This document shows positions 36,454 to 45,626 of a stretch of 64,000 nucleotides of DNA, piece after piece (positions within the stretch are counted from its first letter, which is position 1; each line of letters opens with the position of its first letter). The DNA comes from Herbaspirillum sp. alder98. Lineage in GTDB: Bacteria > Pseudomonadota > Gammaproteobacteria > Burkholderiales > Burkholderiaceae_D. The translations under genes were made by a program, and so were the position numbers. A model generated the notes under the pieces. That model saw only the letters and a list, made by a program, of their open reading frames with translations, did not search any database and was not told where the DNA came from. The stretch lies in contig NZ_JAIUCY010000001.1 in assembly GCF_020179755.1 (NCBI RefSeq), positions 744,001-808,000 of the forward strand. The letters run 5' to 3'.

Positions 36454-37389
36454 TCAGCCGTCCAGCTTGGGGTTGAGCACCACCCGCAGTTGGTCGCCGA
36501 CCACGCTGATCGAGATCACCAGCAGCACCAGCGCCACGCCGGGAAACATGCTGATCCAGTATTCGTTGGACAGGATGTAGTCGAAGCCATTGGAAATCAG
36601 CAGGCCCAGCGACGGTTCGGTCTGCGGCAGGCCGATCCCCAGGAAACTGATGGTGGCTTCCAGCGAGATGGCATTGGCCATCTGGTTGGTCGCGGTGACG
36701 ATCAACGGCGCCATGCAGTTGGGCAAGACGTGGCGAAACATGATGCGCAGCGGCGACAGGCCCTGGCCCATGGCGGCTTCGATATAGTCCTTGCCGCGCT
36801 CGACGATGGCCGCGCCGCGCACATTGCGGGCAAAGATGGCCCATTGCACCAGCACCAGCGCCATCAGGGTCTTGTCGAGCCCCTGCCCCAGCACCGCCAG
36901 CAACACCAGCGCCACCAGGATGGTCGGAATACTCAGTTGCACGTCCACCACCCGCATCAGGAACGCATCGACCCGGCCACCGAAGTAGGCCGCAATCAGA
37001 CCCACCGTGGTGCCCACCGCCAGCGCCGCCAGCGCACTGACCACGCCGATGCCCAGGCTGATACGCAAGCCATACAGGATGGCGCTGAACATGTCGCGAC
37101 CGGCGCCGTCGGTGCCCAGCAGGTACAGCAGCCTGTGATCGTCGCTGTGGGCGCCGGGCGCACGCTCGGCTTCCATGATCGAGACCTGCGCCAGGTCATA
37201 GGGATTCTGGGGTGAAATCAGCGGCGCGCTCAGCGCCATCACGATCAGCACCAGCAGCAATGCCAGCGCGACGGTGCCGGTGCGGTTGCGCAGGAAGCGC
37301 TTGAGCAGCAGCCGGCCCGGGGTCTCCGGCGGCGCCAGTAACACTTCCGTGGCTGGCTGGGCGGCGGGCGTCTTGATCTCGTTCATCAT
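36454..37389 (-). CDS. Peptide ABC transporter permease (DppC/OppC type)
   Basis: 311 aa (two adjacent ATGs at 37389 and 37386). A cytoplasmic N-terminus is followed by a first membrane segment near 36-56, the large periplasmic loop, and a five-helix permease domain with the coupling motif EAAMGQGLSPLRIMFRHVLP. It pairs with the DppB-type permease to make the channel. Confidence 0.93.
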   Translation of the reverse strand: MMNEIKTPAAQPATEVLLAPPETPGRLLLKRFLRNRTGTVALALLLVLIVMALSAPLISPQNPYDLAQVSIMEAERAPGAHSDDHRLLYLLGTDGAGRDMFSAILYGLRISLGIGVVSALAALAVGTTVGLIAAYFGGRVDAFLMRVVDVQLSIPTILVALVLLAVLGQGLDKTLMALVLVQWAIFARNVRGAAIVERGKDYIEAAMGQGLSPLRIMFRHVLPNCMAPLIVTATNQMANAISLEATISFLGIGLPQTEPSLGLLISNGFDYILSNEYWISMFPGVALVLLVISISVVGDQLRVVLNPKLDG

Positions 37390-37446
37390 TATCCAAAGGG
37401 GTCGAAACGGTAAGTAAATGAGCGTGCCGGGCGCAGTGCGCCAGAA

Positions 37447-38412
37447 CTAGCGGGTACGCAGGCGTGGATCGAGGACCAGATAAAGCATATCGACCACGAA
37501 GTTGATCACCACGTACATCAACAACACCACCATCAGGTAAGCCACGACCACCGGGCGATCCAGCTGCAGCACCGAGTCGATGATCAGCTTGCCCATGCCG
37601 GGCCAGGCGAAGATGGTTTCGGTAATCAGCGAGAAGGCAATCAGGTGGCCGAATTCGATACCCAGCACAGTCACGATAGGAATCATCACGTTGGGGCCGA
37701 TATGGCGGGCGATCAGGCGCCACGGCCCTACCCCCTTGGCGCGGGCAAACTTGATGTATTCCTGCAGCGCGACGTCGCGGGTACCGGCTTCGGTCATCCG
37801 CATCACCAGCGCGATGTTATGCAAGGCCAGCGTGGCCGCCGGCAGAATCATGAACTTGATGCCGTCCCAGCTGAGAAAGCTGACCTGGATCCCCAGCAAC
37901 GAACTGGTCGGTCCGCGACCGCCCGAGGGCAGCCAGCCGAGGTTGACCGAAAACACCAGGATCAGCAGCAGCCCCATCCAGAACACCGGCACCGTCACCC
38001 CGAAGATCGAAAACGCCATCGCGAATTTGTGAAACCGGCTACCCGGCTTGAGACCCGACCACAGGCCCATCGGAATGCCGATCACTGCCGACAGCAGCAA
38101 GGCCAGCAGCGCCAGTTCGAAGGTGGCCGGCATGCGCTCGAAGATCAGGCCCACCGCCGGCTGGTTGAACACGAACGAGTTACCCAGGTCGCCATGCAGG
38201 GCGTTGACCAGGAAGCGCCAGTACTGGGTCGGAATCGGGAGATTCAGGCCGAGCGCCTCGGAGGCACGGGCGATTTCGTCCTGGGTAGCATCGGGAGCAA
38301 CCAGCAGGTAGATCGGATTGCCCACCAGGTTGATGCCGACGAACGCCAGGATCGACATGATGAAGATGACCAGCACACTTTGCAGGGCGCGCTTGAGCAG
38401 CATTTCGAACAT
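37447..38412 (-). CDS. Peptide ABC transporter permease (DppB/OppB type)
   Basis: 321 aa from the ATG at 38412, seven bases after GGAG (a GTG directly before it is less well placed). A hydrophobic N-terminal helix, the extended periplasmic region (residues 35-95) and six membrane helices fit DppB; the coupling motif is in YIKFARAKGVGPWRLIARHI. Confidence 0.93.
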   Translation of the reverse strand: MFEMLLKRALQSVLVIFIMSILAFVGINLVGNPIYLLVAPDATQDEIARASEALGLNLPIPTQYWRFLVNALHGDLGNSFVFNQPAVGLIFERMPATFELALLALLLSAVIGIPMGLWSGLKPGSRFHKFAMAFSIFGVTVPVFWMGLLLILVFSVNLGWLPSGGRGPTSSLLGIQVSFLSWDGIKFMILPAATLALHNIALVMRMTEAGTRDVALQEYIKFARAKGVGPWRLIARHIGPNVMIPIVTVLGIEFGHLIAFSLITETIFAWPGMGKLIIDSVLQLDRPVVVAYLMVVLLMYVVINFVVDMLYLVLDPRLRTR

Positions 38413-38522
38413 CACAGAACTCCACTGGGTACTGTTTCAAAAAACGGAGCAGGAATCACCATAAATAAAACACTGTATCGCTAATCAATACTATATTGCG
38501 TTTTGGTGCCCGTCAAAGACTT

Positions 38523-40433
38523 TTACCGGCGCGCAGGCGCCAGCGGCAACACCACGTGCGACGGCCGCTGGCGATCCATGAAAATACGGTTGGTCGCCAC
38601 CTCGGTGCGGGTCGATGCACCATCCGGCTCACCGGTATTGGGGTTGCAATCGAAGCGCGGATAATTGCTGCTCGAAATGTCGATGCGAATTCTGTGCCCG
38701 CGCAGGAACAGGTTGCTGATCGGGAAAGCCTCGATCGACAGCTCGTAGCACTTGCCTGGTTCCATCAACGACGGATTTTCCCAAGAATCGCGGTAGCGGG
38801 CGCGCAGGATGCCGTCGGTCAGGTTCAGCGCATAGCCTTGCGGATAGTCTTCGCTGGGCGGATAGAGGTCGATGAGCTTGAAGGTGAAATCGGTGTCGAC
38901 GCAATCCGAGGCAACCCAGAACCGTGCCCGCACCACCCCGCTGACCTCGACGTCATGTTCCAGGATGGGGCTTTCGAAGACCAGTACGTCGTCGCGCTCG
39001 GCCAGCGCCCGGTAGGGTTCGGTGGCGCCGAACACCTGGGCCGACTCTTGCTGGTCGAATGCGCCGCCGAACATGTAGGGCTCACCGGAAGTCACTGCGC
39101 CGCCGATGGTCGGCACCGGCTGGTGCGGATCGTAGCGGTACTGCAGCGCGAAGTCTTCCTCGGCAGAGGGCTGGCGCTGCAGCGTACCGTCACCGTGCAG
39201 GAAGAACATGCCCGACTGGGTACCGGGGATCGGCCAGTCCTGCTCGGTACGCCAGGTGCCACCGTGATCGATGCGCCCCGCTGCATTGCGCCTGCCGCTA
39301 CCGCCCCCCATGACAAAGATACTGACCGGCGGCAACGACAGCGTGGCGCCCTGGACTTGCTTCAGATGCCGGTCGAACCACTGACGCCGTACGTCCAGGA
39401 AACTGGCGCCGAGGTAAGCGTCGAGCGTCGACGAGGGGCCGAAATCGGCATCTCCCGAGTACGTGAACGAACGGTTGCCGTGAATCCACGGCCCCAGGAT
39501 CAGGTGTACCGGCGCTTGCTTGACCGCACGCAGGCCAGCATAGTTTTCGCTGGCAGACCGCGAATAGGGGTCATACCAGGATGACATGTGGACCATCGCC
39601 GCCGGCGGAAAGTTATCGTAATAACCGGCGGCATAAAGCCCGGCCTGACGCCAGTAGTCGTCAAAATTGCCTTGCGCCCATTGCTCGAAGAAGTAGGCTT
39701 CGTATTCGGGGGCGGCCGACAATGGCGAATGTCCGATGGACCATTCGGTGGAACGCGACATCCAGTCCTGCATGTCGACCTGGCGCAGGCGTGCCGCCGT
39801 GTCATCGTCGCCACGGGCCAGTGCCAGCTCGAGCGCCCGGTTGAGCGCCCAGGTGGCCTGCTTCATCTCGAAGGCGCCGCCCTGGCGGATACCGCCCTGG
39901 AAAGCGCTCGAAAAACCACCCGAATCGAGGAACATGGCCACCACGCCGGGCGCATTCAGGCTGGCCAGCGCGGCCTGGTTGTGGGCGGCATAAGACAAGC
40001 CCATGGTGCCGATGCGGCCGTTGCTCCAGGGCTGCGCAACGATCCAGGTGCAGGTATCAAAACCATCTTCGGCCTCGTTGATGTATTTGGAGAACACGCC
40101 TTGCGATGCATAGCAACCGCGGCAATCCTGAAAGATCACGATGTAACCCTGCTGCACGAAATGCAGGGCCACCTCGGCGCGACTCTTGACGTGTGGATCG
40201 TCCGCGCTCAGTTCGCTGCGACTGGGCAGGTGCTTGCCGTACGGTGTACGTTCGAACACCACCGGCAGTGCGTCTTCCAGCGCCGGGTCCAGCGGAAAAT
40301 AAACATCAGTGGCCAATGCCACACCGTCGCGCAGCGGCACCATCAGATTGCGCAGCATGCTGCAGCTGTCCGACACTTCAACGAGTTGCGCCTGTGGTTG
40401 CGCGTCCAGCGCCGCCCGGATGGTCTTTTTCAT
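38523..40433 (-). CDS. CocE/NonD-family alpha/beta hydrolase
   Basis: 636 aa. The N-terminal alpha/beta-hydrolase domain has the nucleophile elbow GTMGLSYAA, preceded by FQDCRGCYAS, a typical stretch of the X-Pro dipeptidyl-peptidase (S15)/cocaine esterase family; the C-terminal jelly-roll domain (about 380-620) has LRGHRIRIDISSSNYPRFD. Family members cleave esters or amides: cocaine esterase, alpha-amino acid ester hydrolase, glutaryl-7-ACA acylase. No signal peptide is seen, so it should act on imported substrate in the cytoplasm. It lies between the binding protein and permease genes of a peptide-type transporter, which suggests the transporter carries its substrate. Confidence 0.9.
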   Translation of the reverse strand: MKKTIRAALDAQPQAQLVEVSDSCSMLRNLMVPLRDGVALATDVYFPLDPALEDALPVVFERTPYGKHLPSRSELSADDPHVKSRAEVALHFVQQGYIVIFQDCRGCYASQGVFSKYINEAEDGFDTCTWIVAQPWSNGRIGTMGLSYAAHNQAALASLNAPGVVAMFLDSGGFSSAFQGGIRQGGAFEMKQATWALNRALELALARGDDDTAARLRQVDMQDWMSRSTEWSIGHSPLSAAPEYEAYFFEQWAQGNFDDYWRQAGLYAAGYYDNFPPAAMVHMSSWYDPYSRSASENYAGLRAVKQAPVHLILGPWIHGNRSFTYSGDADFGPSSTLDAYLGASFLDVRRQWFDRHLKQVQGATLSLPPVSIFVMGGGSGRRNAAGRIDHGGTWRTEQDWPIPGTQSGMFFLHGDGTLQRQPSAEEDFALQYRYDPHQPVPTIGGAVTSGEPYMFGGAFDQQESAQVFGATEPYRALAERDDVLVFESPILEHDVEVSGVVRARFWVASDCVDTDFTFKLIDLYPPSEDYPQGYALNLTDGILRARYRDSWENPSLMEPGKCYELSIEAFPISNLFLRGHRIRIDISSSNYPRFDCNPNTGEPDGASTRTEVATNRIFMDRQRPSHVVLPLAPARR

Positions 40434-40559
40434 ATGTGTTACCTGCTACTTGCCCAGAAATGAGGTGAAACAGGGAAATTGCTGTACCGTTCCGCCGCAA
40501 GCAGGCTGCACGCCGCCCTCGCCGGCACGGCGAATGCAAATTTCCAGATCGGTAATCGG

Positions 40560-40577
40560 GGCCGCCTTCAGGCGGCC
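40560..40577. other. GC-rich hairpin between binding-protein and hydrolase genes
   Basis: GGCCGCC-TTCA-GGCGGCC in the 200-bp gap inside the operon, with no T run. Such hairpins often protect the 3' end of an abundant binding-protein message and lower downstream expression. Confidence 0.6.
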
Positions 40578-40634
40578 GGGGCGATGCGCTCGGCCAGGCG
40601 CTGCGCGTGGCCGGGCATCGTGTCTCTTTTGGTT

Positions 40635-42218
40635 TTACTTCTTGCGGATATCGGTAGCCATGGTGAAGCCATCGGCACGCGGTACGATACTCAGCTCCTT
40701 CTTCATCGCCCATGCCACGTTGAGGTGCTGCAACGGGATGACAGCTTCGTCACCCAGCGCCAACCTGGTTGCCTTCTTCTGTAACTCCAGGCGTTCCTTT
40801 TCGTCGTTGGTGGCGCCGGCCTTCTCGATCAGCGCGTCAACTTCCTTGTTGCTGTAACGACCGTAGTTGTTGGCACCGCCACCGTTCTTGCCATGGCTGC
40901 GCACCATCGATGCCAACAGGGTCGATGAGTCACCGGTGACTGCACCGGTGCCCAGCAAGGCCACACTGAACTCGGGATCGCCATTGGCGCCACCGGTACT
41001 CAATCGGGTCTGGAATACCGAGAACGGCATGGTCGAGACGTCGGCCTTGATGCCGATCTGGTTCAGCACCTGGGCAATCGCCTCGCACAGCTTGGCGTCG
41101 TTGATATAGCGGTTGTTGGGGCAGTGCATGGTCAACTTGAAGCCGTTCGCGTAACCAGCTTCTGCCAGCAATGCCTTGGCCTTGTTGAGGTCGTAGGGCA
41201 AGCCCTTGAGCGTCTGGTCGTAACCAAAGAAGCCCTTGGGCACCAGTTGTTCGGAGGCAGTAGCGTCGCCTTTCATCAGGAACTTGATGATGCCGTCGCG
41301 ATTGATGGCCGAGGCCAGCGCCTGACGCACCTTCAGGTCTTTCAACGGGTTCCTGGCCAGCGCACTGCCATCGACCGCCTTGATGTACGGTGAGTTGTCA
41401 CGGAACTGGTCCAGCATCAGGTAGTTCAACATGTAGGACGTGACCGACGCCAGCTTGAACGCCTTGAGCGAAGCCTCCTGGTTGGACGGCACATCGTTGA
41501 TGATGTCGACGCCGCCGGAGATCAGCGCTGCTGCACGCGCCGGCTCCCGCGGGATGAACTGCAGGGTGACCTTGTCCCACGGCTCCTTGTCGCCCCAGTA
41601 ATCGGGATTTTTCGCCAGGACCACGTTTTCGCCGTGCTTCCATGCCACGAACTTGTAGGGCCCGGTACCGATCGCCGATTTTCCGCTGGCAAACGATTCC
41701 TCGCTGACGTTGTCACCCAGCGACTTCGGAATGATGGCCACCAGGCCCAGGTTTTCCGGCAGCGTCGGACTGACTGCCTTGGCCTTGACCTGCAGCGTCA
41801 GGGGACCGCTTACCGATACCGTCTCGACATCACGCAGATAGGAACGATAGGTACGCGGACCGCTCAGCTTCATGGCGCGATCGATCGAATACTTGACGTC
41901 GTCGGCAGTCATCACCGCGCCATTCTGGAACTTGACGTTGGGGCGCAGCTTGAATTCCCAGGTGGTCGGATTGAGCAGACGCCATGACAACGCCAGGCCT
42001 GGACGCGGGCGCAGGTTGGCATCGGTCGCCACCAGTGATTCGTAGACGTGATTCCAGATGTTGCGGTTGGCGCCATTGAGCACGTGCGGGTCGGCCGAGG
42101 TCAGTTCGGACTTGAAGCCGATCCTGAGCTCATCGGCGAACGCGATATTGACCGTTGATACTGCCAGACACCCCAGCAACAGACCCCGACCCAGCAACTG
42201 CGACATAGCGTTCCACAT
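40635..42218 (-). CDS. Peptide/nickel-type ABC solute-binding protein (family 5)
   Basis: 527 aa. A signal peptide covers about residues 1-28 (hydrophobic GRGLLLGCLAVSTVNIAFA). The mature protein has the family 5 features: RIGFKSELTSADPH, WEFKLRPNVKFQNG and a C-terminal domain near DVSTMPFSVFQTRL. It captures peptides, opines, glutathione or similar in the periplasm for the DppBCDF-type transporter encoded downstream. Two ATGs are available, at 42218 and 42206. The leader from the promoter at 42588-42617 is long, about 360 nt. Confidence 0.93.
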   Translation of the reverse strand: MWNAMSQLLGRGLLLGCLAVSTVNIAFADELRIGFKSELTSADPHVLNGANRNIWNHVYESLVATDANLRPRPGLALSWRLLNPTTWEFKLRPNVKFQNGAVMTADDVKYSIDRAMKLSGPRTYRSYLRDVETVSVSGPLTLQVKAKAVSPTLPENLGLVAIIPKSLGDNVSEESFASGKSAIGTGPYKFVAWKHGENVVLAKNPDYWGDKEPWDKVTLQFIPREPARAAALISGGVDIINDVPSNQEASLKAFKLASVTSYMLNYLMLDQFRDNSPYIKAVDGSALARNPLKDLKVRQALASAINRDGIIKFLMKGDATASEQLVPKGFFGYDQTLKGLPYDLNKAKALLAEAGYANGFKLTMHCPNNRYINDAKLCEAIAQVLNQIGIKADVSTMPFSVFQTRLSTGGANGDPEFSVALLGTGAVTGDSSTLLASMVRSHGKNGGGANNYGRYSNKEVDALIEKAGATNDEKERLELQKKATRLALGDEAVIPLQHLNVAWAMKKELSIVPRADGFTMATDIRKK

Positions 42219-42587
42219 AGACCTCTCCTGTTATATATGTTCTTGCAAAATTCATTGGTGCGACTGGCGGCTGCAATGGCGGCCAAGAAAAACAGGGGCG
42301 TCCGACAACCGCTGCGCCACTGCGATTGCATGAGAGCCCACTTCCCGTACGACACGCCGAAACTGGCGCCCTGGATCCTGGCGATGGCCTGGCGGATACC
42401 GGCCCGCTTCACCAACGTAGCGCAGGTGAAACCGCAACGCCCGAAGATATAGTGCATGGCCACTCCCCCCGCACCTGCACGACCAGAAACAATACGGCTA
42501 CCGCATCCTCGATCCCGAATGGCATCGAATCAATCGTGATACACCAAACATTGTTTCATCTAAGAATACGCTGTAACACTGAACAAC

Positions 42588-42617
42588 ATGATATAGGCGT
42601 GTTGAACACGGCGTCAA
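42588..42617 (-). promoter_or_regulatory. Promoter of the peptide-transport operon with operator in the spacer
   Basis: On the minus strand TTGACG (42617-42612) and TATCAT (42593-42588) are 18 bp apart, and the spacer holds the perfect 13-bp palindrome CGTGTTCAACACG (42598-42610). A protein bound there would block RNA polymerase; the adjacent IclR regulator is a candidate. The region 42219-42587 is the untranslated leader; 42618-42811 shows no gene. Confidence 0.6.
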
Positions 42618-42811
42618 TATTGTTTACGCAAAAAATATTACGGCGTTTTATTGATCGAAACAAAAGCAGGAGGTGGTGCAAAGATGGTGCACAATCTGGG
42701 GGAGATGCGCGCAGAACGAGCGCATATCGCCCCTTGAAGAGGCGCCCAGGTGCGTGACGGTGCAAGGAGATCGTTGCGCGCTGCGGCGCAGATGCGACAG
42801 AGGGGAACCCC

Positions 42812-43582
42812 TCAATTGTCCTGATAGCCCAGGGCTCGTGACAGCATGAGAGCGCTCTCGGTGATCGGTTCGATATAGCGCGCCAGATCTTCGGGCGCCA
42901 CGCGATTGGTCGGCGCCGTCAGCGACAGCGCTGCGATGACCTGGCCCTGCACATCATGGATAGGTGCTGACAGCGCGACCGTATCCTTGCGCTTCTCCGA
43001 AAACGATACGCTGTAGCCACGCTCAAGGATGGCGGCCATTTCCCTTTCCAGCTGACGCCGGCGGGTAGGAGCAAGTGCAGGGATTTGCTGGAAATGACCA
43101 CCCAGAATCGCCTCGCGCAAGTCCGGTGTGGCATGTGCCAGCAGCAATTTTCCGGACGCACCCACGCCAAGCGGGCGCCGCGCACCGAGCTCGGCATGTA
43201 CCCGCACCACGTGCGGTGCATCCCACCAGGCAATGCAATACGATTCATGCCGATCGGGAATACGGATCAGAACGCTTTCGTTGCAGCGCTCGCCGATCTC
43301 GCTCAGGTAGCGCTGCGCCAATTGGACCAACGTGATCTGGGCGTTGGCCGCGCTGCCCAGGATCAGCGCCCTGTAGCCCAGCGAATAGGAAGCGCTGTCC
43401 TGATGCTTTTTCAGCAGCCCACATTGCTCCAGCGTGGTCAGCAGGCGAAACGCCCGCGCCTTGGTATTGCCGGATCGACGCGCCAGTTCGGTCACCCCCA
43501 GCCCTCCTTCCTCACCTATCAGGAAAAGAAGCTCAACGGCTTTGCGCACGACGTCAACGGTGTAGTTCATGGAGTGAAACAT
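42812..43582 (-). CDS. IclR-family regulator A
   Basis: 256 aa (start at 43582, or at 43570, MNYTVDVV, which lines up with the start of the paralogue at 44039). Winged helix-turn-helix at about residues 15-70 (GLGVTELARRSGNTKARAF), effector domain at about 80-250 with CNESVLIRIPDRHES and YCIAWWDAPHVVRVH. It is 200 bp from the promoter of the peptide-type transport operon, in the same orientation, and is the natural candidate to control it. Confidence 0.92.
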   Translation of the reverse strand: MFHSMNYTVDVVRKAVELLFLIGEEGGLGVTELARRSGNTKARAFRLLTTLEQCGLLKKHQDSASYSLGYRALILGSAANAQITLVQLAQRYLSEIGERCNESVLIRIPDRHESYCIAWWDAPHVVRVHAELGARRPLGVGASGKLLLAHATPDLREAILGGHFQQIPALAPTRRRQLEREMAAILERGYSVSFSEKRKDTVALSAPIHDVQGQVIAALSLTAPTNRVAPEDLARYIEPITESALMLSRALGYQDN

Positions 43583-43921
43583 GGAAGATGAAAGCCACCC
43601 GAAAATACGACAGCAGGACTTGCCCGCATCTTTTCATCGGCGGCGAAAACGGCGTTATTCTGTCTCGACTGCTTGTTTTGCAGATCAATATTCTGTTTTA
43701 CTGTGCGTATTCTAGCTGCAAGTTTGCGCTTTGGGCAGCGCCACTTTGCATTAGCCAAAGAAGCGAATGACTGACGCCTTGCTGACACAGGAAGCTATTT
43801 TTTCGGGGGCTTCCAGAAGAAGAGAAAATACAAGCACAAAAGAAAAAGGCGGGCGGCGCAGGCGGGATGATCGTAGCGGCGATCAGATGTGCGGGATGAA
43901 AAAAAACTTTCCGACCGACAT

Positions 43922-43943
43922 CGAAAACGAATATGTTGTTTCG
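43922..43943. promoter_or_regulatory. Dyad and promoter area of IclR regulator B
   Basis: CGAAA-N12-TTTCG lies upstream of a TATAGT hexamer (43957-43962), 96 bp ahead of the IclR gene at 44039. It may be an IclR operator shared by the divergent pair. The gap 43583-44038 has no gene. Confidence 0.35.
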
Positions 43944-44038
43944 CTCAGCGATATTGTATAGTATGCCCAATTTGAGCCCCCACCTCGGCGGGGGCGGTTG
44001 GCCGCGCTGCCAATAGCCGGATTTCCAGGAAAATTTTT

Positions 44039-44797
44039 ATGACATATACGGTCGATGCAGTCCTCAAGGCGATGGAGCTTCTGTTTGTCGTTGCCGAAGA
44101 AGGCGGCAAGGGCGTCACCGAGCTGGCCAAGCGCTCGGGCAATACCAAGGCACGAGCATTTCGCCTGTTGAGCACGCTCGAAGAATGCGGACTGGTGCGC
44201 CGTACCATGCCAGGGGCGAGCTATAGCCTCGGCTATCGGGCATTGATCATCGGCGCTGCCGCGCAGAACCAGTTGAACCTGATCCAGATCGCCAATGAAG
44301 TGCTGGCAGCGGTCGGTACCGAATGCAATGAGAGCGTATTGGTGCGCATTCGCGAGGGCAACGAAACGGTGTGCATCGCCTGGTGGGATGCCCCGCATGC
44401 AGTGCGCGTACACAACCAGTTGGGCACCCGCCGTCCGCTCGGCGTAGGCGCTTCAGGCAAGCTACTGCTGGCGTATGCGCCGGTCGAACTGCAGACCGAC
44501 GTGCTGGCCCAGGACATGAAGAAATTCACGGACCACACCATCGTCAAGCGCAGCGATCTGAAAAAAGAACTGAAGAAGATTACCGAAGACGGCTTGAGCG
44601 CGTCCGAAGCCGAACGTACTGCCGAGATGGTTGCGGTAGCGGCACCGGTGCGCGACGCCAGCGGTACGGTAGTGGCTTCGCTGTCGATGTCGGCGCCGGC
44701 CAGCCGGGTATCGAAGAGTCTGCTGAAAAAGCATGCCGAGGTAATCCGCCGTGGGGCCGAACGGTTCTCGATCGCGCTGGGTTACGTGGCCCCCTGA
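44039..44797 (+). CDS. IclR-family regulator B, paralogue of A
   Basis: 252 aa behind CCAGGAAAA. The sequence follows regulator A closely: MTYTVDAVLKAMELLF, GVTELAKRSGNTKARAF in the helix-turn-helix and ECNESVLVRI, VCIAWWDAPHAVRVH in the effector domain. The C-terminal third is more lysine-rich. The two genes are divergent with a 456-bp gap, which suggests duplication with inversion and then division of labour or heteromer formation. Confidence 0.92.
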   Translation: MTYTVDAVLKAMELLFVVAEEGGKGVTELAKRSGNTKARAFRLLSTLEECGLVRRTMPGASYSLGYRALIIGAAAQNQLNLIQIANEVLAAVGTECNESVLVRIREGNETVCIAWWDAPHAVRVHNQLGTRRPLGVGASGKLLLAYAPVELQTDVLAQDMKKFTDHTIVKRSDLKKELKKITEDGLSASEAERTAEMVAVAAPVRDASGTVVASLSMSAPASRVSKSLLKKHAEVIRRGAERFSIALGYVAP

Positions 44798-45150
44798 GCT
44801 ACGCAGCGATTTTTCCGGAAATCAGCTTGATATTGGCAGCTTGGCCGGCTGGATTGCCCCGCGCAATCCGGACCGGCCATCGCTGGATGAGCAGCCACTA
44901 GCCGCTTGGCGCATAGCGCCGTTCAAGCACCACAGGCAGCAGGTCGCCATCGCAACGATGCCGGCGCGTCTGCCGGCGCAACATTTCAATATAATCGACT
45001 CCCCTCCTGGCAGCAGCGTTGCAGCAAGGTCGGCGATCTGCGCCCCTTCCTAGCCGTCGGTCGCCACCTCCCCCACTGCAGCAGACTTATGGCCCTTCCT
45101 GGCAATGTCATTTTGGCAATGCCGATAGACAAGTCGAGGTTGTGCAAAAC
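44798..45150. other. Intergenic region, no gene seen
   Basis: About 350 bp between the IclR gene and the MerR promoter. No ribosome site with a sensible frame and no clear terminator. Confidence 0.4.
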
Positions 45151-45154
45151 CCGC

Positions 45155-45185
45155 TTGACCTAGAGTGCACTCCAACTAATAGACT
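45155..45185 (+). promoter_or_regulatory. MerR-type promoter/operator
   Basis: TTGACC (45155-45160) and TAGACT (45180-45185) are separated by 19 bp, the stretched spacer typical of MerR-controlled promoters. The spacer holds the palindrome GAGTGCACTC. The predicted transcript start is at or next to the ATG at 45193, so the message may be leaderless. Confidence 0.65.
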
Positions 45186-45192
45186 CAATCCC

Positions 45193-45606
45193 ATGACGAC
45201 TTCCATGACCATTGCCCAGGCCGCCGAGGCGACCGGCCTGACGGTGCATACGCTGCGCTATTACGAACGCATCGGCCTGCTCGATCCGGTCGGGCGCGGC
45301 GACAACCACCACCGGCGCTTTGGACCGGACGACCTGAACTGGATCGCCTTCCTGCAGAAGCTCAAGTCGACCGGACTACCGTTGCGGGCCATGTTGCACT
45401 ACGCCCAACTGCGACGCCGGGGCAACACCGTGGAAAGCGTCAGCCAGCGCAAGGCGCTGCTGCAAGCGCACACGCTTGCGGTCGAAGCCACGCTGGCCGA
45501 ACTGCAGGGCAACCTGCAGGTCTTGCAGCAAAAGATCGCGCTCTACGGCGAACTGGAGCGACAGGCTGCTGTCGACCAGTGCACGGCAGTCGCCGCCACT
45601 CCATGA
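45193..45606 (+). CDS. MerR-family transcriptional regulator
   Basis: 137 aa. N-terminal MerR helix-turn-helix ([31 protein letters not shown]), a second wing with [17 protein letters not shown], and a long dimerisation helix (residues 75-125). There is no cysteine pair of metal sensors, so it fits the AdhR/NmlR-like group that senses electrophiles such as aldehydes. No Shine-Dalgarno precedes the ATG. The stop overlaps an ATG of the next frame, and the aldo/keto reductase gene follows 20 bp on, so both are probably one regulated unit. Confidence 0.9.
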   Translation: MTTSMTIAQAAEATGLTVHTLRYYERIGLLDPVGRGDNHHRRFGPDDLNWIAFLQKLKSTGLPLRAMLHYAQLRRRGNTVESVSQRKALLQAHTLAVEATLAELQGNLQVLQQKIALYGELERQAAVDQCTAVAATP

Positions 45607-45626
45607 CAATCATTACAGGACGCCAA

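Noticed and set aside
42101-42463. Minus-strand frame beginning behind GGGGGGAG in the peptide-transport leader
   Set aside because: It overlaps the binding-protein gene out of frame for over 100 bp and the product shows no family features; kept only as a leader-regulation idea.
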